Below are positions 1-8,126 of a DNA stretch of 64,000 bases, one piece after another (position 1 is the first letter of the stretch; each line of letters opens with the position of its first letter). This DNA comes from FEB-10 sp963710645. GTDB taxonomy: Bacteria; Acidobacteriota; Thermoanaerobaculia; Thermoanaerobaculales; Sulfomarinibacteraceae. A program made the position numbers and the translations under genes. Where the stretch lies: positions 310,001 through 374,000 of the forward strand of contig CAVQBD010000002.1 in the NCBI GenBank assembly GCA_963710645.1, given 5' to 3'. Below the pieces are notes generated by a model. The model did no database searches, was not told the DNA's origin, and saw only the letters and a list, made by a program, of their open reading frames with translations.

Positions 1-290
1 TGGGTTGGAGGGCGACTGACGGGGGCGGAATCTCGGTGTCGCTCCATCTGGCCCCGGAGAGCCGTGTTTGGCTTGAAGGATGGTTGGTGGGCAGGGCCCA
101 GTTGGGCGGCCGGCTCGAGGTGACCTGGGATGGCGGCGCCACTTCGTCAATAGAGGTTGAGGGATCGGCAACCAACGGTCGGGTCCGGCTTCCGGACCCC
201 CCCGGCCATGGGCGGCAGCGGGTGCGTGTGGTGCTTCGCGCGCCCGAGCGGGGTGCGGCAGTCTTCGACCGCATCGTGGTTGAGCAGTGA
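1..290 (+). CDS. C-terminal fragment of an unknown protein (5' end outside window)
   Basis: The reading frame is open from the first bases of the window and stops at 288-290, so this is the last ~95 residues of a gene that begins upstream. The fragment looks like a small beta-rich domain (alternating V, L, R and G; GWRATDGGG near its beginning; ending in FDRIVVEQ). The N-terminal half of the following sulfatase-like protein has a similar rhythm (AGWHQDEIGADG ... MDWIRLEP), so the two genes may share a domain. Its stop overlaps the GTG start of the next gene (GTGA), which implies one transcript. I do not recognise the family. Confidence 0.6.
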   Translation, partial: GWRATDGGGISVSLHLAPESRVWLEGWLVGRAQLGGRLEVTWDGGATSSIEVEGSATNGRVRLPDPPGHGRQRVRVVLRAPERGAAVFDRIVVEQ

Positions 291-2470
291 AAGGTTGGCT
301 TGGCGCCGCGTTGATGGCGCTTGCTGCTTGTTCTGGCAATTCGGGGCGGATGGTCCACGATCTCGTCCAGGAGTATTCGTTGGCCGATGTTCACACGGAG
401 ATCGCGCTGATCGATGTGGGCACAATCGATGCGAGAAGACATCTGGCGGCAGGTTGGCACCAGGACGAGATCGGGGCTGATGGTCTCTCGTTCGCGTGGT
501 CTCAGGGAGACGAATCCGCCATCGAATTCTTCCTTCTTCGACCGCGACCAATGACGGTCGAGTTCAGGTGTCGGCCATTTGAAGGGGCCGACATGGAGCC
601 GCAGGTCGTCTCGCCGGCGGTGAATGGGGTGCCGATGCCCGATGTCGAGCTCACCTCTGGTTTCGCCACCTACCGCCTGACGCTCCCGTTGGTGAGTGTC
701 CGGTCAGGACGGAATCGACTGGTCTTCAAATTCCGTCGTGCGGTTTCGCCGAGAGAAATCGGACGTGGAAACGACTGGAGGCGACTGGCAGTGGCTATGG
801 ACTGGATTCGGTTGGAACCTGGGTCGAACCCGCCCCAGCCGTCCACTACCGGCGATGGGTCGGGTTTGACGCTGTCGTCGGGATCGCGGATGAGCGTGTT
901 CGGCCGGTTCACGCCAGACCTCCAGTTCGAACTGGATGGTGTGGTCCGGATTGGTGGAGACGGCGGGCGACTGCTGTGCGCCGTCACGGTCGAGTCGGGT
1001 CAGCGGACCGTCCTGGTGGACGTGAGTGCGGGGACAGGCGCCTTGCGGGTAGATGTTTCGGGGCCGACCGGGGAGCCGTTTCGCCTTGACCTCGAGGTGC
1101 CGCGCCAGGGTGAAAGTCTGGAGAGCGGCCCGACTTTGAAGCTCGCCGGGCCGAGGCTGACAGCGATCCGTGGCGAGGAGCGGCAGAAGACGCGGGGGTC
1201 GGAGGCCGAGGAGTTCTCTGAACCGGAGCGGCCGAATGTGGTCATCTACCTTGTGGACGCCTTGCGGGCGGACCGACTTGGAATCTATGGTCAACCGCGC
1301 CCGCTATCGCCCAATGTCGATGCCTTTGCGGCTCGGGCCACGGTCTATGAACAGGCGTGGGCTCAGTCGTCCTGGACACGGCCGGCGGTGGCGTCGATTT
1401 TTACCGGCCTGCGGCCGGAGGTCCACGGGACGAATGGCCGGCTGGACCGTCTCGGTGTGGACATGCCGACACTTGCGGAGAGATTCGCCATGGCTGGCTA
1501 CGCCACGGCGGCGGTGGTCGCCAATCCCAACGTCTCGGCCGACTTCGGTTTCGACCGTGGGTTTGACAGCTATGTGCTCATGGACCCCGAGAACCGCCGT
1601 TCGTCGGACCTGCAAGCCGAGGTCTCCGCTTGGCTGGACGCCCGCGACCGCGATCGGCCATTCCTGCTGTACGTGCATACCGTCGATCCTCATCTACCCT
1701 ACGAACCCCCGGCCCGGTACCGCAAACGGTTTGCACCTTCGGTTGTGCGCGACGATCTCGGTGCCACAGAGGTTGTGGGGGCCCTTCAGGCGAGGAGTTT
1801 GGTTGACGAAGTGGGGTTTGTTGGGGACCTTGTGGCATTGTACGACGCCGAGGTGGCCTGTAATGACGATACCTTCGCCATGATGTTGGGCGAGTTGGAG
1901 ACTCGCGGACTGGCGAGCGACACCGTGGTCGTGTTTCTCTCCGACCACGGCGAGGAGTTCTACGACCACGGCGGATGGATCCATGGCCGGACCCTTTATC
2001 GCGAGGTCATGCAGGTGCCGTTGGTGATTCGATACGCGGGCCAACAAGAGGGGAGTCGGTTCGGGATCGCTGTGCAGCACGTGGATCTGATGCCCACTCT
2101 GCTGGATGCGGCAGGCCTCGAACCAGTGTCTGGATTGCACGGAAACAGTCTGCTCAGGGACTTGCCGGCGGACCGTCTGATTTCCGGTTTCCTGGACGTG
2201 GATCAGTGGGGTGGGAGGAGCGTTGTCTCGGGTCGTTGGAAGACGGTCGTTCATCGCGACATGGGGTTTACGGGTCCGGTGAGCGTCTTCGATCATGTGT
2301 CGGATCCTGGGGAATATCGTGACGTCTCTTCCGAACACGGTATCCTCGGCGGAGCCTTGGTCAGCGAGTCTGGGCGAGAGGTGTTGGCCCAGGAGGGCCG
2401 TTTTGCGGGCGGCGAGGCCGTGATCGACGAAGAGCTTCGCCGGAGACTCGAGGCACTGGGTTACCTGTGA
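287..2470 (+). CDS. sulfatase-like hydrolase/transferase, lipoprotein
   Basis: This is a 727-aa protein of the alkaline phosphatase/sulfatase superfamily. The N-terminus carries a lipoprotein signal (LMALAACSG, Cys at about residue 15), so it is probably membrane-anchored in the envelope. Residues ~30-300 form an unrecognised beta-rich region. The catalytic domain starts near residue 315 (PNVVIYLVDALRADRLG) and includes SDHGEEF near residue 551. When the TG after the nucleophile segment is aligned, the usual C-x-P-S-R becomes T-R-P-A-V, which puts Thr364 in the position of the formylglycine Cys/Ser. Sulfate ester hydrolysis is therefore not assured; Thr nucleophiles are known in phosphotransferase members such as LtaS. 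The GTG start overlaps the preceding stop. The polysaccharide genes next door make a role in modifying a surface polymer possible. Confidence 0.85.
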   Translation: MKGWLGAALMALAACSGNSGRMVHDLVQEYSLADVHTEIALIDVGTIDARRHLAAGWHQDEIGADGLSFAWSQGDESAIEFFLLRPRPMTVEFRCRPFEGADMEPQVVSPAVNGVPMPDVELTSGFATYRLTLPLVSVRSGRNRLVFKFRRAVSPREIGRGNDWRRLAVAMDWIRLEPGSNPPQPSTTGDGSGLTLSSGSRMSVFGRFTPDLQFELDGVVRIGGDGGRLLCAVTVESGQRTVLVDVSAGTGALRVDVSGPTGEPFRLDLEVPRQGESLESGPTLKLAGPRLTAIRGEERQKTRGSEAEEFSEPERPNVVIYLVDALRADRLGIYGQPRPLSPNVDAFAARATVYEQAWAQSSWTRPAVASIFTGLRPEVHGTNGRLDRLGVDMPTLAERFAMAGYATAAVVANPNVSADFGFDRGFDSYVLMDPENRRSSDLQAEVSAWLDARDRDRPFLLYVHTVDPHLPYEPPARYRKRFAPSVVRDDLGATEVVGALQARSLVDEVGFVGDLVALYDAEVACNDDTFAMMLGELETRGLASDTVVVFLSDHGEEFYDHGGWIHGRTLYREVMQVPLVIRYAGQQEGSRFGIAVQHVDLMPTLLDAAGLEPVSGLHGNSLLRDLPADRLISGFLDVDQWGGRSVVSGRWKTVVHRDMGFTGPVSVFDHVSDPGEYRDVSSEHGILGGALVSESGREVLAQEGRFAGGEAVIDEELRRRLEALGYL

Positions 2471-2600
2471 AGCAGGTGACGGCAGGCAACCCTCGAGTGA
2501 CCTTGGAGTCAGCTTGCGGACGTTTCGGCTGTGAGAGAAAAAATTGGGCTGGCGCTGTGGACCCGCAGCACATGTCCCCGAGCGGGTGGAGGGCGAGCCC

Positions 2601-3491
2601 TTAGCCCGTGCGAAGCCCTCGAAGCGCCTCGAGGTAGGCGCGGCGGTCGGCTCGACGGAAGAGTGCACGGGCGCGCAGCGACAACCTGAGCCCCACGCGA
2701 ATGAGGCCGAGCTGTGCTGGGTGGTGTCGTTCGGAGTAGCGCAGGAGATTGCGGTAGTAGATGGTCAGGAACCGGCCGGCGCTGAGGTTGGCCAGGCTGG
2801 AAGCCCCGATGTGGATCACCTGTGCGTCGGGTACGACTTGGAAGCCGGTGGTGGCCGGAAACCCGTCGGACTTGACCGTTTTGGCAAGACGGGCACAGAA
2901 GTCCACGTCCTCCCACCAGGCGGGGGCAAACTGGAGGTCGAGACCCTCGAGGGCATCCCACACCGGCCGGCGGACCAACCAGGCTGACGCCGCGGGTTGT
3001 TCCACGGAGGTGGGTTGGGCCGGCGGCGACACGGGGAACTGGCTCGGGCCGGGCAGGCCGAGGGCCAGCCGGCCGACCGTGGGAAGCCTGCGGAGCTGCC
3101 AAAGGTGCTGGGTCGATCCGTCCTGATCCACCAGAATCGGCACGGTGCCCGCAATTTCCGGGTGAGCTCGGAGATGGGTGACGAGATTCGTGACCGCACC
3201 CGGCGTGATTTGAGTGTCGGGGTTGAGTATCAGCAGGTCGCGGTCGGCGCACCGTGCCGCACCCTCGGCCACCGCGGAAGCGAAAGATCGGTTTTCGGCC
3301 AGGGCCACAATGGTCATCGATGGGAATCGGGTTGCCAGGCGTTCTGCACCGCCGTCGGCCGATCCGGAGTCCACGAGAACAATGCCGGCAAGCTCTGCGT
3401 CGCCGTGATCCAGCAGCGACTGAAGGCACTCCTCCACCTCGTCCCCGCCCCGCCACCGGACCACGATCGCGGATATCAGTCGCTTGGTCAC
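2601..3491 (-). CDS. glycosyltransferase family 2
   Basis: This 296-aa GT-A fold glycosyltransferase probably adds a sugar (rhamnosyl-transferase-like) to a lipid-linked surface polysaccharide on the cytoplasmic side of the membrane. Visible motifs are ISAIVVRW at the N-terminus, VLVDSGSADGG, the nucleotide-binding LILNPDTQ, and the acidic WWEDVDFCARL. I chose the GTG at 3491 because it overlaps the stop of the upstream gene as GTGA and gives the usual GT2 N-terminus; longer frames add a non-homologous, Arg/Pro-rich extension. It is the last of three translationally coupled genes on this strand. The acceptor and donor sugars cannot be told from the sequence. Confidence 0.88.
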   Translation of the reverse strand: MTKRLISAIVVRWRGGDEVEECLQSLLDHGDAELAGIVLVDSGSADGGAERLATRFPSMTIVALAENRSFASAVAEGAARCADRDLLILNPDTQITPGAVTNLVTHLRAHPEIAGTVPILVDQDGSTQHLWQLRRLPTVGRLALGLPGPSQFPVSPPAQPTSVEQPAASAWLVRRPVWDALEGLDLQFAPAWWEDVDFCARLAKTVKSDGFPATTGFQVVPDAQVIHIGASSLANLSAGRFLTIYYRNLLRYSERHHPAQLGLIRVGLRLSLRARALFRRADRRAYLEALRGLRTG

Positions 3492-4663
3492 CGGCCCTCC
3501 CGGTCTTTGGGTCGCCAGAGAATCGAGGCCGCGCGGGTGGCGGCGGGTAGCAGGGATTTCCGTGGGACGGCCGGGAGTTCCTCCAAGGCCGCGACCAGAT
3601 CTTCGGTCACACGCGACCAGGTCCACGCACCTCTGGTTTGCGAGATCGCCAACCTACACCTGGCCTGTTCGCGGTCGCCCAGGAGCAGCCGAATCGCTGA
3701 TGCGGCTGCCTGTGCATCACCCGGCCCGACAACCCCACCCCAGCCGTTTTCCCGCGCCTGACGCGCCGCCTCGCCTCCTTCGGTGAGCAGCACCGGTACG
3801 CCGGCCCACACCGCGTCAAGGGCCCGGGTGCGGAACGACAGACTGGCTTCCTCCCATGGGTGGTGGAGCACCGCAACCAGGCTCGCACGGTTGAGCACGA
3901 GGTGGCGGTCCGAGTAGGGGACCCAGTGTTTGAGAGCCACCACCTGTGGAGGTTTGAGCCCGTGGGATGTGGCCATGTCGGCCAAGGAGTCGGGTGTGAT
4001 GCCGGGAACTGCGCGCCCCGGTCTGTCGGAGGTCGGAACCACGATGCTCACCGGGGCACCGCCGAGCCGGGCGCGTGCAGCGAGCAGGGTCTGCAGATCC
4101 AGCCACGGCCAGACTCCTCCCCACCACAGAACCATGGCCCAGTCCTTGGGCACCCCAGGTACCGAACCCACCTCCGCTGGAGGGGGCCGGTCGGGTATAC
4201 CGAACGGCACATTGAGGTAGGGCAGACCGAACCGTCCTCGGATCAGGTCCGACCACCATTCCACCTGGCGTGGTCCTGCGGTGAGAATGGCATCGGCACG
4301 GGCGGCAACCAGCGGCAACCGGGCCGATGCGGTGCGCCGGCGGAGGGTCACCGTTGGCGACGGGGGCATGGCGTCAATCTCGGCAAGCAAAGGCGTCACA
4401 CCATCGATGATCAATAGGTGTCCGGCGAGGAAGGCCCTGGGTGGGAGGCTCCACGGCGGCGCGACCACCGCTTGTGCCCACGACCATGATGGTTGAGGGT
4501 TGATGGACGGTCCGCCGTCAGATGGTGGTTGGGAACCTGGGGCGGCTGCGAGGCGCACATCGTGTCCAGCCCGCTGAAGCGACAGAGCGAGCTCCCAGGC
4601 CCTGGTGGCCGAACCGGCCATCGCCATGCCGATGACATCGTCGGTCATGACGAGAACCCTCAT
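3488..4663 (-). CDS. glycosyltransferase, GT4-like (GT-B fold)
   Basis: This 391-aa protein begins MRVLVMTDDVIGMAMAG, the Gly-rich first strand of GT-B enzymes. Near its end it has LDAVWAGVPVLLTEGGEAA, the region that binds the donor nucleotide sugar in GT4 enzymes, although the usual E-x7-E is poorly conserved. The start overlaps the preceding stop as ATGA (4660-4663) and the end overlaps the next gene by 4 nt, so the three genes of this strand form a tight operon. The likely role is a sugar transfer step in the same polysaccharide. The specificity is unknown. Confidence 0.8.
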   Translation of the reverse strand: MRVLVMTDDVIGMAMAGSATRAWELALSLQRAGHDVRLAAAPGSQPPSDGGPSINPQPSWSWAQAVVAPPWSLPPRAFLAGHLLIIDGVTPLLAEIDAMPPSPTVTLRRRTASARLPLVAARADAILTAGPRQVEWWSDLIRGRFGLPYLNVPFGIPDRPPPAEVGSVPGVPKDWAMVLWWGGVWPWLDLQTLLAARARLGGAPVSIVVPTSDRPGRAVPGITPDSLADMATSHGLKPPQVVALKHWVPYSDRHLVLNRASLVAVLHHPWEEASLSFRTRALDAVWAGVPVLLTEGGEAARQARENGWGGVVGPGDAQAAASAIRLLLGDREQARCRLAISQTRGAWTWSRVTEDLVAALEELPAVPRKSLLPAATRAASILWRPKDREGR

Positions 4664-5643
4664 GGGATCTCCGGAATGCCTGACAGTCTGGGGCCGGGTG
4701 TTCGCCGGCGCCAGCTGGAGGCCACGAGGGCCGGCCACACGGTCATGACGGCGGCCGAGACCGGAAGGCTCCTGGGGTTCTCTCGGACGAGGGTTCGAAT
4801 GGCTCTCAACTCTCCCCTGGCCATTGTCGGAAGCGCGCTGATAAAGGCCTGACCCGAAAGATTTCCCGCCAGGGCACGCCATCGGTTTGCGAGCACCCAC
4901 CAGGGATGACGCCAGTGCAACTGTCGGCCGGTGCTCGAACCGAGGTGCCTGGTAGGTACTCCAGGGACCCACGCGGTACGCCAGCCGAGCCGAAATAGGC
5001 GCAGACCGAGATCCAGGTCCTCGTGGTAGCTGCCAAAGGCCGGGTCGAAGGGAGCAGCGTCACCCACCGACGCGGCGAGCAAGGCTTCGGTTCGGTAGAG
5101 GGCGGCGGTCGCGGAGACCGCCAGAATCGGCCGACGGCCGTCATCCTCCGGGGTCGTCGGCGTGCCGCGGTCGATCTGGATCGGGAGGCTCCACCGGTCC
5201 AGAGTGATGCCGCGGCCGTCGATGAGTTCACGGGACCCGTCGACGACCGTTCCCTGCACCGCCGCGAGTCCAGGGTCGTCATCCAAGGCCCTGCCGAGAG
5301 CTCCGAGCCACTGTCGGGGTGGAACGGCGTCATCATTGAGCAGCGCGATCCGATTTGCGGTTTGGGCAACTTCCCGAATTCCGAGATTGACCGCGGTGGC
5401 AAAACCCAGACGTCTGGAAACCGACAGCACCTCGGTGTTTGCGGCCTCGGCCGGCTTCGGAGCACCTCCGGAAAGGACCACGAGGACCCGACCGGGTGCG
5501 GGTTCGAGTGCGTTGACGGCGCTGAGGCAATTCGGTAACGCGGGAGCGCCGAGGGAGGGGATCACCACGGCCGTGCGACCGAAGTCGCTGCCATCACGTT
5601 GGGTCGAAGGGTCACGAGCCTGTTGCGGCTGGTGGGATGCCAT
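4660..5643 (-). CDS. glycosyltransferase family 2
   Basis: This 327-aa GT2 enzyme is the first gene of a three-gene minus-strand operon. It shows TAVVIPSLG at the N-terminus, ALLNDDAVPP as the nucleotide-sugar motif, SATAALYRTEAL, and YHEDLDLGLRLFRLGWRT with the catalytic-type ED pair, a layout typical of rhamnosyltransferase-like GT2 proteins. The ATG at 5643 was chosen because a TATACT hexamer ends 7 nt upstream with no ribosome binding site, as in other apparently leaderless genes here. A longer frame would have to be encoded by the upstream heptamer repeats. Confidence 0.88.
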   Translation of the reverse strand: MASHQPQQARDPSTQRDGSDFGRTAVVIPSLGAPALPNCLSAVNALEPAPGRVLVVLSGGAPKPAEAANTEVLSVSRRLGFATAVNLGIREVAQTANRIALLNDDAVPPRQWLGALGRALDDDPGLAAVQGTVVDGSRELIDGRGITLDRWSLPIQIDRGTPTTPEDDGRRPILAVSATAALYRTEALLAASVGDAAPFDPAFGSYHEDLDLGLRLFRLGWRTAWVPGVPTRHLGSSTGRQLHWRHPWWVLANRWRALAGNLSGQAFISALPTMARGELRAIRTLVRENPRSLPVSAAVMTVWPALVASSWRRRTPGPRLSGIPEIP

Positions 5644-5650
5644 CGGGGGA

Positions 5651-5656
5651 AGTATA
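5651..5656 (-). promoter_or_regulatory. -10 element TATACT of a leaderless promoter
   Basis: TATACT on the minus strand is separated by 7 nt from the ATG at 5643. Transcription would start at or next to the start codon. No Shine-Dalgarno sequence is present. Confidence 0.55.
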
Positions 5657-5660
5657 CCGG

Positions 5661-5897
5661 GCAGGGGGCAGTAAGCAGGGAGCATCCCTAGAATTCGAAA
5701 TTCGAAATTCGAAAATTCCCGCCAGCCCGGGAACAAGGAGCTAGGAACACGGCGCAAGGAACAAGAGGACTCACGCCCGATACCCCATACCTCAAACCCC
5801 GGGAGGGTGGGGGTCTTCGTTCTTCGACCTGTGTTCTTCGCTCTGCCACGGGTTGGGTGGGGGAAAACTACAACCTACAACCTACAACCCACAACCT
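5661..5897. repeat. cluster of five different heptamer arrays
   Basis: The 270-nt gap between two divergent glycosyltransferase operons is mostly period-7 tandem repeat. The arrays are GCAGGGG/GCAGTAA/GCAGGGA/GCATCCC (5661-5688), AATTCGA x3 (5692-5712), GAACAAG-type x5 (5731-5765), GTCTTCG/TTCTTCG/ACCTGTG/TTCTTCG/CTCTGCC (5813-5847) and ACAACCT x4 with one substitution (5870-5897). Between them lie G-rich stretches (GGGAGGGTGGGGG, GGGTTGGGTGGGGG). There is no gene in the gap. Confidence 0.85.
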
Positions 5898-5901
5898 GTC
5901 A

Positions 5902-5907
5902 TAGAAT
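5902..5907 (+). promoter_or_regulatory. -10 element TAGAAT of a leaderless promoter
   Basis: TAGAAT is followed by 6 nt and then the GTG at 5914. The position where a -35 box would sit is occupied by the ACAACCT array, so the array may be part of this promoter. Confidence 0.5.
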
Positions 5908-5913
5908 GGCGCC

Positions 5914-7029
5914 GTGGCGATCCGGCTGGCACTCGACGCGCGAAAACTGACGGACTTCGGTATCGGTACCTATCTCACTCACCTCCTGGCCGGTCTCTCG
6001 ATGCGCCCGGAGTTTGATTTGACGGTGCTCGTCCGGCCCGATCACGAGCAACGCGTAGCATCACTCGCGCCAGGCGCCAGGACCATGCCGGTGATTGCCA
6101 AGGGCTATGGTGTCGCCGAGCACATCAAACTGCCCATGGCCGTGTGGCGCGAACGCCCTGATCTGGTTCACATTCCCCACTACGTCGTCCCCTTCCTGAT
6201 GGCTCGACCGGTGGTGGTGACCGTACACGATGTTATCCAGGTCTTCTATCCGCCGCACAAGAGCTCTCTTCGAGCATTGCTCTACCTGAGATTCATGATG
6301 CGCACGGCCCTTCGCCGGTCCCGGCGGGTGATCACGGTGTCTCGAGCTTCTCGGCGGGACCTCGTCAATCTCTTTGGCGCGGATCCGGCTCAAGTGGACG
6401 TCGTGCCGAATGGAGTCGACGACGCCTTGGCCATTCGTCCGGAGGCTGGGATACTCGCAGATGTCAAGGAGCGGCTGGACCTCAAACTCCCTCTCGTACT
6501 CGTGGTGTCCAATGACAAACCTCACAAGAACCTCGATGTGACCCTGCGAGCCTTCGATCTCGCCCGCCGGGAACGCTCGCTTCCGGGCCAACTCGTTCTG
6601 GTGGGTGGAGTTGGTCCTGATCATCGGCTCGCCCATCGGGCGGAGAGAGTGGGCCTCGGCGGCCGCGTCCGCGCTCTCGGCAGAGTCTCGCAGTCCGACC
6701 TCCGGGCGTTGTACCATCTGTCGGCGGTCTTGCTCCACGTGGCTCGATATGAGGGGTTTGGGTTGCCGATTCTCGAGGCGATGTGCGCCGGTCTACCGGT
6801 GGTGACCTCCAACGTGGGCGCCATGCGCGAGCTCGGCGAGGGTGCGGCGCGTTTGGTCAATCCCATGGATGTGAACGAGATTGCCGCTGCTTTGGAAAGG
6901 GTATTGGTGGACGACCCGTTGCGCCGTCGGATGATCGAGGCCGGGCATCGGCGGGCCGAGACAATGACGTGGGATCGTACCGTTGAAGGAACGTTGGCGA
7001 CCTACCACAAGGCGTTGGGAGAGGATTGA
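5914..7029 (+). CDS. glycosyltransferase family 4
   Basis: This 371-aa GT4 enzyme is the first gene of a plus-strand polysaccharide operon. It begins AIRLALDARKLTDFGIGTY, followed by the VHIPHYVVPF and TVHDVIQVFYPP segments typical of mannosyl- and rhamnosyl-transferases of this family. The C-terminal donor site is EGFGLPILEAMCAGLPVVTS with the conserved E-x7-E. The GTG start is supported by the adjacent TAGAAT hexamer and by the family N-terminus. The next gene starts 2 nt after its stop. Confidence 0.9.
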   Translation: MAIRLALDARKLTDFGIGTYLTHLLAGLSMRPEFDLTVLVRPDHEQRVASLAPGARTMPVIAKGYGVAEHIKLPMAVWRERPDLVHIPHYVVPFLMARPVVVTVHDVIQVFYPPHKSSLRALLYLRFMMRTALRRSRRVITVSRASRRDLVNLFGADPAQVDVVPNGVDDALAIRPEAGILADVKERLDLKLPLVLVVSNDKPHKNLDVTLRAFDLARRERSLPGQLVLVGGVGPDHRLAHRAERVGLGGRVRALGRVSQSDLRALYHLSAVLLHVARYEGFGLPILEAMCAGLPVVTSNVGAMRELGEGAARLVNPMDVNEIAAALERVLVDDPLRRRMIEAGHRRAETMTWDRTVEGTLATYHKALGED

Positions 7030-7031
7030 GC

Positions 7032-8126
7032 ATGCGCGTGGCTCTGGTGCACGATTGGTTGACCGGCATGCGGGGCGGCGAGTGGGTCCTGTACGAGATC
7101 GCCAGGATGTTCCCCGACGCGGAAATCTACACGCTCGTTCATCGCGCCGGGAGTATCGTCCCGGAACTCGAGCAACACCCGATCAACACCTCCTGGCTGC
7201 AGTATCCCTCGTTTGGTGGGCGCAGGTGGCGCTACCTGTTGCCGCTGATGCCGGCGGCGGTGGAGAACTTCAACATTCCCGACGCCGATCTGGTGATCTC
7301 GTCCAGTCACTGCGTGGCCAAGGGCGTGATTCCACCACCGGGTGCATTCCACCTCAGCTACGTCCACACCCCCATGCGCTATGTGTGGGATCAGCGGGGG
7401 ATTTACCTCAAACGGATTCCCAAAATTCTGTTGCCCATCGCCCAGGGACGGCTGGCGCGTCTCCGGCAGTGGGACATGGTGTCGTCGGCCCGGGTGGATC
7501 GGCTGATCGCGAACTCTCGGCTGGTGGCTTGGCGGATCAAGCACTACTGGAATCGCAGCGCCGAGGTGATTCCACCTCCGGTGGATACGGAGTTCTTCAC
7601 CCCGGGGGGGCAGCGCGGAGAGAACCTCCTGACGGTCGGGGCACTTGTTCCGTACAAGAGGGTGGAGGTGGCCGTAGAGGTGGCGAAGAGACTTGGGCGA
7701 ACCATCGAGATCGTTGGGACGGGCCCCCAGCAGGGATCGCTGCGAAGGCTGGCCGGAGACAACGTGCGTTTCCTCGGGTGGCTTTCACGCGCTGAGCTGC
7801 GTGACGCCTACCGGCGAGCAGCGGCTCTGTTGGTTCCCAATGTCGAAGACTTCGGGATGGTCACCGTGGAAGCGTTGGCATGTGGAACGCCGGTGATTGG
7901 TCTTGCGTCGTCGGGAATATCGGACGTGATTCGAAACGGTGGCGAGGGTGAACTCGCTGAGGAGAACTCCATCGAAGCGTTGACCGACGCTGCCGATCGC
8001 GTTCTCCAACGACGGTGGGATGCCGACGAGCTCAGACGTCGAACCGACGTCTTCTCCCGAAATGCCTTCCAGTTGCGGTTCCGTTTTCTGCTCGACCGGC
8101 TCGAATTCGGTAGGGTCCTGGAATGA
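7032..8126 (+). CDS. glycosyltransferase family 4
   Basis: This 364-aa GT4 enzyme has the N-terminus MRVALVHDWLTGMRGGEWV, typical of a subgroup found in capsule and exopolysaccharide clusters. The middle segment LSYVHTPMRYVWD is well conserved in that subgroup. The donor site is EDFGMVTVEALACGTPVIG. The ATG at 7032 lies directly behind the previous stop, and the stop overlaps the start of the glycosylphosphotransferase gene as ATGA, so the three genes are coupled. Confidence 0.9.
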   Translation: MRVALVHDWLTGMRGGEWVLYEIARMFPDAEIYTLVHRAGSIVPELEQHPINTSWLQYPSFGGRRWRYLLPLMPAAVENFNIPDADLVISSSHCVAKGVIPPPGAFHLSYVHTPMRYVWDQRGIYLKRIPKILLPIAQGRLARLRQWDMVSSARVDRLIANSRLVAWRIKHYWNRSAEVIPPPVDTEFFTPGGQRGENLLTVGALVPYKRVEVAVEVAKRLGRTIEIVGTGPQQGSLRRLAGDNVRFLGWLSRAELRDAYRRAAALLVPNVEDFGMVTVEALACGTPVIGLASSGISDVIRNGGEGELAEENSIEALTDAADRVLQRRWDADELRRRTDVFSRNAFQLRFRFLLDRLEFGRVLE

